A stretch of 10,319 bases of DNA from Desulfobacula sp. (lineage in GTDB: Bacteria; Desulfobacterota; Desulfobacteria; Desulfobacterales; Desulfobacteraceae). A program made the position numbers and the translations under genes. Of the stretch, positions 1 through 5,540 are shown one piece after another. How positions within the stretch are numbered: position 1 is the first letter of the stretch; each line of letters opens with the position of its first letter. The stretch is taken from the NCBI GenBank assembly GCA_018702715.1, contig JABIYQ010000638.1:1-10319 (forward strand), read 5' to 3'. Under the pieces are notes generated by a model. The model was not told the DNA's origin and searched no databases. It saw nothing but the letters and a program-made list of their open reading frames with translations.

Positions 1-1
1 A

Positions 2-538
2 AGGATAACTTTTATCGGATTTTTTTACTACTCATTGCCGATTATTTTAGAACCAGACTTTACTTATTCAGATATCGGAAGGATTATGATGTTTTATGGT
101 TTGCCAAGTATTTTTTTTGCAGGAATTATAAACAAACGAATCAAGAAAATAGAACAAAGCAAGTTTTTTGTGATAGTATCAAATATTGCTTTGGGGATTT
201 TATTTATGATGTTTAGCTATTTTATATCTGGTTCTGCATTGTTTAAAGCATGCTCGGTCATATTCATTCTGCTTATTCTTGGGCTTTCAAACAGTATATC
301 GTTTCCTTCTCAGTTAAGACTCTTTTTGACAACTAAGACCGCTAAAACTATAGGAACCAGAACCTCGCTTGCCGTATATCATTCTGTTGAAAGGATAGGC
401 AGCAGTCTTGGTCCAATTATTTTTGGATATTTTGCAGCTTGCTATGATATAAATATGGCAGTGGTTCTTGGAGGATTATTATGTATTTGTGGAAATTTGG
501 TATTTATGATATTTTTTAATCTCAGAAGTTCAACTTGA
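2..538 (+). CDS. MFS-type transporter, C-terminal fragment (5' end outside window)
   Basis: The reading frame is open from base 2 to a TGA at 536-538, giving about 178 residues with no start inside the window. The in-frame TTG at 35 has no convincing ribosome binding site, and the codons before it (reading ITFIGFFYYSLP) look like continuous membrane protein, so I treat this as the end of a longer gene. About five hydrophobic segments are visible, separated by short basic loops such as NKRIKKIEQ. This fits the last half of a 12-helix major facilitator protein. The ending, an SVERIGSSLGPIIFGYFA stretch followed by a final hydrophobic hairpin, is typical of MFS helices 11-12. The next gene starts 27 bp later on the same strand, so the two are probably an operon. 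The missing 5' part could be a normal MFS N-half or a larger sensor-MFS chimera; the substrate cannot be inferred. Confidence 0.7.
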   Translation, partial: RITFIGFFYYSLPIILEPDFTYSDIGRIMMFYGLPSIFFAGIINKRIKKIEQSKFFVIVSNIALGILFMMFSYFISGSALFKACSVIFILLILGLSNSISFPSQLRLFLTTKTAKTIGTRTSLAVYHSVERIGSSLGPIIFGYFAACYDINMAVVLGGLLCICGNLVFMIFFNLRSST

Positions 539-565
539 ACATTATAAAAAAGGAGCTGTGCTAAA

Positions 566-1579
566 ATGAAGAAAATAATCTATATATCAATATGTTTGAT
601 GGTTTTTTTTAATTCAGATTCTATATTTGGCGGCGAACAAAAATATAAAATTTTATCAATTCAACACCAGAATTTTAGTCCGTATATCAGGTCTTTGAAA
701 GGATTTAAAAACGGTATAATAGAATCAGGTTACAAGGATAAAATTGATATAATAGAATATAATGCCAAGGGTGATCTAAAAGCTTTGGATATATATATTG
801 AAAAACTTAAAAATAGTAATGATATAGACCTTATTTTTTCCCTTGGTACCCAGGCAACAAAAAGAGTAGTTAAGAATATAAAAAAAATTCCTATTGTATT
901 TACAGATCTTGGTACACCGGAATTTTCAGGAATTGTCACGGACTGGAAAACTTCCAATGCAAATTTTACAGGAGTGGAAACAAAGAATTATGTTACAATT
1001 GGGATAAATCTACTTCATGAATTAATTCAATTTGAAAGTATAGGAATGATATATCTGAAAGGATCTCCCAGTCATGATGGTGCGATTAAACAGGTAACAG
1101 AAACTGCTAAAACATCAGGGTTTGATTTCATTTACAAAGGGTTTTCCCTGCGGGATGATCAAGGGAAAAAATACCCTAAAGAAATAATTAGAAAAAATAT
1201 TAAAGAAGCACTGGATTATGTTGTCCCAAAAGTTGATGTCTTTTATGTCCAGGTATCAAAGACATTTAATATAAATTTTGATTTATTTTTTGAAAATTTT
1301 AAAACAAATGGTATCCCAAGTGCAGGCGATCCTGTCTATATAAAAAAAGGGCTTGTTATGGGCATTGGAAGGAATAAGGAACAGTTTGGAAAACAATGTG
1401 CAGAATATGCTGTCAAAATTTTGAATGGGACTGATCCTGCCTCGTTGCCCATGGATGTAGGAAAATCATTTTCTATATCGTTAAATACCGAAGCTGCGAC
1501 CATTGTTGGTTATAATCCTTCAATTGATATTTTAAGTGCAGCTGATGATATTTATAAAGAAATGGATGCTAAAAAATAA
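566..1579 (+). CDS. ABC-type substrate-binding protein (ABC_sub_bind family), exported
   Basis: This 337-aa protein begins with a signal peptide: two lysines, a hydrophobic run (residues 4-16), and probable cleavage around residue 23 near FGG-EQ. There is no lipobox cysteine at the cleavage region, so it should be a soluble periplasmic protein. The mature part has the two-lobed periplasmic-binding fold of the family often annotated as a TrpX/YtrX-like ABC substrate-binding protein. Visible marks are an early KILSIQHQNFSPYIRSLKGF strand-helix, LIFSLGTQATKRV near residue 93, IPIVFTDLGTPE, and a late GIPSAGDPVYIKKGLVMGIG segment. The start is supported by AGGAG at 551-555. No ABC permease or ATPase gene is next to it. 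The neighbour is an MFS-type protein, so it may feed a sensor or a non-ABC transporter; that is inference. The ligand is unknown. Its 3' end overlaps the convergent acyltransferase gene by 11 bp. Confidence 0.85.
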   Translation: MKKIIYISICLMVFFNSDSIFGGEQKYKILSIQHQNFSPYIRSLKGFKNGIIESGYKDKIDIIEYNAKGDLKALDIYIEKLKNSNDIDLIFSLGTQATKRVVKNIKKIPIVFTDLGTPEFSGIVTDWKTSNANFTGVETKNYVTIGINLLHELIQFESIGMIYLKGSPSHDGAIKQVTETAKTSGFDFIYKGFSLRDDQGKKYPKEIIRKNIKEALDYVVPKVDVFYVQVSKTFNINFDLFFENFKTNGIPSAGDPVYIKKGLVMGIGRNKEQFGKQCAEYAVKILNGTDPASLPMDVGKSFSISLNTEAATIVGYNPSIDILSAADDIYKEMDAKK

Positions 1580-2174
1580 TCGGCGCTCCATACCAGGGGT
1601 ATTTTTGAATAAGTTTCGGAATCGATTTTTCAATGATTTTTATTGCATTGCTAAATTGATTACGATTTAGAACAGCCAGTTCCCGGGGACTGTTTGGAAG
1701 CAATTTTTTTTGCCATGAATGAGTAAGAGTATGGCATTGATATCCCAGTTTTTTCATAAATTTTATTCTTGTTGCCTTCTGATAAATAGGGCTCATCACA
1801 ACATTAATATCCTGTTCTATTGCAGCTGTTAAACAATAATATCTTAAAATCTGATTTACGCCTATTCCCTGATAGGCTTTTTTTGTTACAGCACTATTAA
1901 AAACAAGAGCGGGAAAATCAATTTTAACCGGGAGATCACATTCAAGAAAATGGGTAGCCTCTTTTTTATTAAAAACCGGGATCACACGAATTGTTCCGAT
2001 AACTTCACAACCTTCATGTAATACCGCAATAACATTATTCTTATTATCAATTTCGTTCCATTTTAAAAGTTCTGGTTTTAACAGTTTGAAATCTTTTGAT
2101 CTACTGAATTCCTTTAATCGAAGATTAGTTATCTTATCTTGATCTTGTTCTGACACAAGCCTTATATGGTTCAT
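1569..2174 (-). CDS. FeeM/LuxI-like GNAT-fold acyltransferase
   Basis: This 201-aa protein has the layout of N-acyl amino acid synthases (FeeM) and LuxI-type autoinducer synthases, which move an acyl chain from an acyl carrier protein to an amino-acid-derived acceptor. Visible positions are R19 and F23 (same spacing as the invariant R24/F28 of LuxI), W39, D43, and a G-T-I-R strand ending at R63. The KKAYQGIGVNQIL stretch around residue 114 resembles the GNAT cofactor loop (Q/RxxGxG/A). The C-terminal MKKLGYQCHTLTHSW segment is common in FeeM-like proteins. The start ATG at 2174 follows an AGGATA Shine-Dalgarno. It is separated from the - strand secretion operon by 467 bp that include a MITE, so it probably has its own promoter. 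A generic GNAT is the alternative. The product cannot be predicted, and no cognate receptor gene is in view. Confidence 0.75.
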   Translation of the reverse strand: MNHIRLVSEQDQDKITNLRLKEFSRSKDFKLLKPELLKWNEIDNKNNVIAVLHEGCEVIGTIRVIPVFNKKEATHFLECDLPVKIDFPALVFNSAVTKKAYQGIGVNQILRYYCLTAAIEQDINVVMSPIYQKATRIKFMKKLGYQCHTLTHSWQKKLLPNSPRELAVLNRNQFSNAIKIIEKSIPKLIQKYPWYGAPIIF

Positions 2175-2191
2175 ATGTTATCCTAAAATAA

Positions 2192-2220
2192 AGTTTAAAA
2201 ATATAGAGAATAAAATTCAA
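2192..2220 (-). promoter_or_regulatory. possible sigma70-type promoter for the acyltransferase gene
   Basis: On the - strand TTGAAT (2215-2220) and TAAACT (2192-2197) are separated by 17 bases, upstream of the ATG at 2174. The region is very AT-rich, so such matches arise by chance, and the predicted leader would be only about 11 nt. Treat this as a weak call. Confidence 0.22.
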
Positions 2221-2234
2221 AAAAACGATGATCC

Positions 2235-2402
2235 TTAAATCATCAATCCTGTATCCTCGGATATTTTCAAAATAGTCTGATCAGCCAGAGGCATATTTGG
2301 ACCCTGCAAATGAAGAATTAAAAGAGCCGATAAAAAATATAAACAGATCGAATAATGATTTTCATTAATAGAACCGATATTATATATAGTAAAAAAATAC
2401 AC
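2235..2402 (-). pseudogene. possible small ORF or 3' gene remnant between acyltransferase gene and MITE
   Basis: A - strand frame is open for 55 codons between an in-frame TAA (2403-2405) and a TAA stop at 2235-2237. The translation is strikingly protein-like for such AT-rich DNA: a hydrophobic stretch (SICLYFLSALLILHLQG) followed by a soluble tail (NMPLADQTILKISEDTGLMI). There is no good start with a Shine-Dalgarno; the candidates are GTG near 2402 and ATG at 2294, the latter giving only 19 aa. It could be the C-terminal remnant of a decayed gene cut off from its 5' part, perhaps during the event that placed the MITE at 2436, or chance. I do not recognise a family. Nothing else supportable is seen between 2175 and 2435. 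Confidence 0.22.
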
Positions 2403-2434
2403 TTAACAACTATTGATTTCAAGCCGCTGGTTGT

Positions 2435-2455
2435 TTAGGGCCCACTCAAAAATAA
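2435..2455 (+). repeat. left terminal inverted repeat of the MITE
   Basis: It reads TTAGGGCCCACTCAAAAATA plus one further A. It matches the reverse complement of 2578-2598 at 19 of 21 positions; the differences are C/T at position 7 and A/T at position 20. Confidence 0.8.
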
Positions 2456-2597
2456 CTTTACATTTTTGAAGCCGATTCATCCTGTCCGGCAGCGTTGTGA
2501 AAACACGACATATACTTGATATGCCTTAGTTTCCACGCCTTGCCGGACAGGTGACTCAACTAAAAAAAATTGGTAATTAATTTTTGAGTGGACCCTA
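2436..2597. mobile_element. MITE-like foldback element with terminal inverted repeats and TA flanks
   Basis: The element is bounded by matching inverted ends of 21 bp (2435-2455 and 2578-2598, two mismatches). Both ends sit at a TA dinucleotide (2436-2437 and 2596-2597), as expected for TA target duplication, leaving a core of about 158 bp with no meaningful ORF. Inside is a perfect 11-bp inverted repeat (CCTGTCCGGCA at 2481-2491 and its complement at 2541-2551). A weaker inverted similarity between them continues toward a near-palindromic centre around 2508-2524, so the whole unit can fold into one long imperfect hairpin. These are the marks of a non-autonomous miniature transposon; TA flanks would suit an IS630/Tc1-mariner-type transposase, which is inference. 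It lies just past the end of the secretion operon, so its hairpin could also act on that transcript. Confidence 0.72.
2481..2551. repeat. inner inverted repeat of the MITE (potential hairpin stem)
   Basis: The arms CCTGTCCGGCA (2481-2491) and TGCCGGACAGG (2541-2551) are perfect reverse complements across a 49-base loop. The loop is itself partly self-complementary: GCGTTGTGAAAAC against AGTTTCCACGC, then a CATAT/ATATG centre. This block is much more GC-rich than its surroundings. Confidence 0.8.
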
Positions 2598-2598
2598 A
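2578..2598 (-). repeat. right terminal inverted repeat of the MITE
   Basis: On the - strand it reads TTAGGGTCCACTCAAAAATT plus one further A. It pairs with 2435-2455 with two mismatches, and includes the TA at 2596-2597 that may be the duplicated target. Confidence 0.8.
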
Positions 2599-2641
2599 GT
2601 GTAAAAATATTGTATTTTTTATTTATCTTATATTTTAAAAA

Positions 2642-4120
2642 TTACCAGGCAAAAGCAAATTTTATTTTACCGGAGCAAGAAATTAATGATTCCGGTGGTA
2701 TAAAAGATATATTGAATACCTTTTGGTCGCCTAAAGCATTGCTGCCATCAATAACTTCCATATCCTCAGGTGGATTATATCCGGTTTGTTTGAATAACTC
2801 TGTCAAAGCTGTCTTGATCTCATCTTCAGGAATATTACCGGGTATGTTTTTTCCCCGGATATTAATGAGAGATTCAATAATGCGGTTGATAAACATTTGA
2901 AACTTTATGGAACCACCCGCCAGTGAAGCCTCTTTTGGTGTAAAGGCAAAATCCTTGTTTTTCATCCCCACTAGAGGGGTAATCCCTGCTTCAACAAGCT
3001 GCATAATTCTATCTTCAGAAAACAGGGCATGTGTGGAATTCATATTTTTACCATCTTCATCTACAATGGCAAGATTCTCGATTCGATTTGTATTATATCT
3101 TGTAAACCCCAGGGGCCAGCCTGAATTGTTAACCGACAGGGCGCATAAGGTTCCAATTCCCCATACAGGGGAGACAAAAAGGCCCTGATCTTCAAAATAA
3201 TGGGCAGGCCTTACAGCAAAACCATTGCAGCCTGCAATTAACCATGCAGCGCCTGGAAGTGCTTTGATTTTTTTAAATTTTGCATAGGAAATATCTTCAA
3301 GATGATTTTTTATATATGGGATCTTGTGTAGTTGATTAAAGCTTTTTATTCTGAAGAATTCGGGTTTTATCCAAACACAGGCAGTCAAAAGCATTTTATC
3401 TGTGAACTGAGCCACTTTTTCTAAAAGTTCAATGGAGGGCAGGGTATTGTCAAAACCAAGGTCAATCAAAACAAGGTTTGGCACTTCATCATATGGGAGT
3501 GACGTTATCTCATTTAAAACAGTCTCAAGGCTGTTATGGGATACAGAAGATATGCTGATGTGTATTTTTTTAAAACCTTTTATATCAGCTTTTTTAACCA
3601 GGTTCTGAAGTCCTTTCCATGCGGCTTCGGTTTCCTGAAATTTCCTGTTTGAAAAAATTTCCCGGATAATGGAAGAAACACCAGAACCTGTCTGATTTTT
3701 CGGCAATGAAGAATCTGATGATATATCTGTTGAAGTATCAGACCCAATTTCAGGGCCTGCAACCATGGACATGATGTCATCTATTTTGCTTTTCTCTTCT
3801 TTAGCAGGTTGCTTAGTCTTATTTTTTAGGCCTGTAATCCTTGAAGGTAAATTCTCTTTTGCCAATGATGCCAGATATGAATTATTTTTTATTATGGATT
3901 CAGGTTTGAAATCCTTTATTTTTTTAAATTTTAAGGTAATAGCGCCTTCAGGGCAAAGATCTGCCGGCAGCGGCATATATAGAACGGGTGATAGTTTTTC
4001 AATTGTTTGATCAATTGAATAAAGATCAACATCAACAAAATCTGGTTTGAATTTTTCTTCAGGCACAGGAGCAAAAGGCCCAAGAATCATGATTTTATAG
4101 GGAAGTTGTTCATAGCTCAT
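2642..4120 (-). CDS. TssB-TssC-like fused sheath-type protein of a T6SS-like module
   Basis: This 492-aa protein joins features of both T6SS contractile sheath subunits. Residues 1-100 resemble TssB/VipA: an opening LPYKIMILGPFAPVPEE strand and the ITLKFKKIKDFKPESIIK segment, followed by a helix with a leucine pattern. Residues 100-150 are a polar, Ser/Thr-rich linker. From about 151, IREIFSNRKFQETEAAWKGL (151-170) is close to the TssC hallmark FQxLExxWRGLxxLV. The region 366-398 (LFSEDRIMQLVEAGITPLVG, then F-A-F) matches the TssC segment around GFIPL. Normal TssB and TssC are roughly 160 and 490 aa, so the TssC-like half is shortened to about 340 aa. I chose the ATG at 4120 rather than the in-frame start at 4213, because GGGAG (4127-4131) precedes it and the longer version would overlap the upstream gene. 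Whether it builds, caps or regulates a sheath is unknown. Confidence 0.68.
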   Translation of the reverse strand: MSYEQLPYKIMILGPFAPVPEEKFKPDFVDVDLYSIDQTIEKLSPVLYMPLPADLCPEGAITLKFKKIKDFKPESIIKNNSYLASLAKENLPSRITGLKNKTKQPAKEEKSKIDDIMSMVAGPEIGSDTSTDISSDSSLPKNQTGSGVSSIIREIFSNRKFQETEAAWKGLQNLVKKADIKGFKKIHISISSVSHNSLETVLNEITSLPYDEVPNLVLIDLGFDNTLPSIELLEKVAQFTDKMLLTACVWIKPEFFRIKSFNQLHKIPYIKNHLEDISYAKFKKIKALPGAAWLIAGCNGFAVRPAHYFEDQGLFVSPVWGIGTLCALSVNNSGWPLGFTRYNTNRIENLAIVDEDGKNMNSTHALFSEDRIMQLVEAGITPLVGMKNKDFAFTPKEASLAGGSIKFQMFINRIIESLINIRGKNIPGNIPEDEIKTALTELFKQTGYNPPEDMEVIDGSNALGDQKVFNISFIPPESLISCSGKIKFAFAW

Positions 4121-4121
4121 T

Positions 4122-4427
4122 TTATTCTCCCTTTTGATTTTTAAGACCATGCTGCAGGGCTGCCTGTGCTTTCTGCAAGGCCTCCTGAAGTGTTTGAACC
4201 AGTATATAGGCATTACCCACGGTCATTACAATGCGGTTTGAAATACTGGCATGTTCAGGCATGGCTTTATGATGATTTCCAAATTCTATGGTTACATCCC
4301 CTACACCTGCATATACATTAAATATATCACGATATACATATTCAAGTTCAGGGGGAACATGAAATTGAATTTCGGGCTGTTGTGGGGTTTCTTTTTTCCC
4401 TTTACTCTTTTGGCTTTTTTCAGTCAT
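4122..4427 (-). CDS. small DUF3467-like protein
   Basis: The product is 101 aa from the ATG at 4427. An in-frame TTG four codons earlier is less likely, because GGAG (4434-4437) sits 6 nt before this ATG. The first 18 residues are polar and lysine-rich. The remainder reads like DUF3467: a VPPELEYVYRDIFNVYAG opening, a DVTIEFGNHH strand, then SNRIVMTVGNAYILVQTLQE and a helix ending the protein. Family members are about 100 aa, widespread in bacteria and archaea, and have no settled function. Here the gene lies between the PAAR-like tip gene and the sheath-like gene with almost no spacing. By inference it may act as a chaperone or partner of one of them. The family call rests on pattern resemblance only. 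Confidence 0.6.
   Translation of the reverse strand: MTEKSQKSKGKKETPQQPEIQFHVPPELEYVYRDIFNVYAGVGDVTIEFGNHHKAMPEHASISNRIVMTVGNAYILVQTLQEALQKAQAALQHGLKNQKGE
4125..4133 (-). promoter_or_regulatory. ribosome binding site deciding the start at 4120
   Basis: On the - strand AAGGGAGAA ends 4 bases before the ATG, with the GGGAG core 6 nt away. It lies inside the 3' end of the DUF3467-like gene, whose TAA stop is separated from this ATG by one base. This points to translational coupling and excludes the longer start at 4213. Confidence 0.75.
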
Positions 4428-4433
4428 TGCTTT

Positions 4434-4437
4434 CTCC
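4434..4437 (-). promoter_or_regulatory. ribosome binding site deciding the start at 4427
   Basis: GGAG on the - strand, followed by AAAGCA and the ATG, has ideal 6-nt spacing. The alternative TTG start at 4439 would overlap this site and has no Shine-Dalgarno of its own. Confidence 0.65.
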
Positions 4438-4455
4438 AATCATTTAATAGCAGCT

Positions 4456-4860
4456 TCAGGACAGGTATAAAACTTTGAATTGTCCTGGAATCAGTGTCAT
4501 CCCACTGGTATTTGTCAAATTCTGCATGGTGTTATCCAGCATTCTTGTAGCCGGCATACCACCTGTAATTACTTTAACACTGCATTTGATATTACGGGCC
4601 GGGCCCATCAGAATCTGGGATGCAACACCTCCTAAAGCCCCTGTATTATCTCCCATACTTGTTGGAACGGTTGTTCCCATATGATGAGACGGCATAAACA
4701 TGATTAAATGCTTCATTGATGCGGTAGGCGGAACCGCCATTACCTTTATTGCCATATTTGGATATGGTATCGGTACAGTCACAACAGGTGGTGGTACCGG
4801 CGTTTTACAGACATCTGGCATGGCCATATCCATACCCGGCATTGAACAATTTGCAAACAT
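4456..4860 (-). CDS. DUF4150 PAAR-like spike tip protein, methionine-rich
   Basis: This 134-aa protein opens with MFANCSMPGMDMAMPDVCKT, the N-terminal signature of DUF4150. It continues with a proline-rich VPIPYPNMA segment, a MGDNTGALGGVASQILMGPA turn-rich stretch and GGMPATRMLDNTMQN, again as in DUF4150. These proteins are PAAR-like and are thought to sharpen the VgrG-type spike of T6SS and to carry or recruit effectors. Seventeen of 134 residues are methionine, and Cys5, Cys18, a later Cys and three His (one HH pair) are present. Metal binding at the tip, as in classical PAAR proteins, is therefore possible but not shown. There is no C-terminal toxin extension, so it is a stand-alone tip. 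AGGAG precedes the ATG at 4860, and the DUF3540 gene ends 20 nt upstream. Confidence 0.85.
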   Translation of the reverse strand: MFANCSMPGMDMAMPDVCKTPVPPPVVTVPIPYPNMAIKVMAVPPTASMKHLIMFMPSHHMGTTVPTSMGDNTGALGGVASQILMGPARNIKCSVKVITGGMPATRMLDNTMQNLTNTSGMTLIPGQFKVLYLS

Positions 4861-4880
4861 AAAAACTCCTAATATTAAAA

Positions 4881-5540
4881 TTATCCCATGAGGATTTTTT
4901 CACCGTCAATTTTAGTACTTTTTTTACTGTTCATAATTGTATATTTTGAATCCATGGAATATAGCCCGTCAGCCTGCCGATTCATTTGACCCGATTTTAC
5001 CATGTCATTATCTTCTGTACACCTGATATATCCTTTAAATTTATCAATTACCTGTTTTGCCATTGTATTGATCAAATTGCTGATCAGTCGCACGGTTTTA
5101 AAACTGGCTTGGAGTTCACTGCCGTTTGCTGTTATGTTGTCATAGGAAATAATGGCCTCCTGACTTTTGTGGATGGCTCTTTTTGAAAAGCAGTTCATAT
5201 TTTTTGATGCAATGGCCACATTTTTAGTTGAATGAATATTGATACTTCCTTGGTCAGCCCGAATATCCACTTCAGAAGGGAAAGAGATGCTCATTTTTTG
5301 AGCACCGGGTCTTTCTATAATACCCAAAATATAGACCATGCCATCTTCGTTTTCAGCACATATGATGATGTCGTTGGGCTGAGGGTTTGTAATACATGAA
5401 AATGCTTTTTTTGCTTTAATACTCTTACCGGCCATGTTGACAATGATATCATCGAAAGTGGTAGATATTACGGAACCGGTCCTGATATCTGGTACATTAT
5501 TTGAATGAATTGGGATTAGGTTTTTTGCTAAGTTGTTCAT
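4881..5540 (-). CDS. DUF3540 protein (T6SS-associated, spike-like)
   Basis: This 219-aa protein matches the DUF3540 layout. An OB-like beta domain occupies residues 20-78: TGSVISTTFDDIIVNMAGKS, then AFSCITNPQPNDIII and MVYILGIIERPG. It resembles the gp45/gp5 OB module of phage and VgrG spikes. Residues 85-115 are short alternating beta strands (VDIRADQGSINIHSTKNVAI) as in a VgrG beta-helix. Then come a helical part (145-170) and a polar tail. DUF3540 genes recur beside DUF2169 and DUF4150 genes in T6SS clusters, so a structural role near the spike or tip is likely. An ATG four codons upstream (5552) is possible. I prefer 5540 because GGGGG (5546-5550) precedes it and it overlaps the previous stop by one base (TAATG). 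Confidence 0.75.
   Translation of the reverse strand: MNNLAKNLIPIHSNNVPDIRTGSVISTTFDDIIVNMAGKSIKAKKAFSCITNPQPNDIIICAENEDGMVYILGIIERPGAQKMSISFPSEVDIRADQGSINIHSTKNVAIASKNMNCFSKRAIHKSQEAIISYDNITANGSELQASFKTVRLISNLINTMAKQVIDKFKGYIRCTEDNDMVKSGQMNRQADGLYSMDSKYTIMNSKKSTKIDGEKILMG

Noticed and set aside
2436..2597. Structured RNA gene or tRNA in the GC-rich hairpin region
   Set aside because: No cloverleaf or T-loop consensus is present. The terminal inverted repeats with TA flanks explain the structure better as a MITE.
2599..2641. Intrinsic terminator directly after the sheath-like gene
   Set aside because: The stretch is only AT-rich with short A and T runs. No GC stem followed by a T tract on the - strand was found; the nearest strong hairpin is inside the MITE.
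2907..3188. 93-codon + strand ORF over the sheath-like gene
   Set aside because: It lies opposite a well-supported coding frame with clear family motifs and has no domain of its own.
4121..4213. Extended N-terminus of the TssBC-like gene (31 extra residues)
   Set aside because: It would overlap the DUF3467-like gene, reads as Cys/Arg/His-rich out-of-frame sequence, and lacks a Shine-Dalgarno, whereas the ATG at 4120 has GGGAG at ideal spacing.
4251..4478. 75-codon + strand ORF with hydrophobic, Phe/Ile/Tyr-rich sequence
   Set aside because: Antisense to the DUF3467-like gene. The hydrophobic look comes from reversed Lys/Glu/Gln codons.
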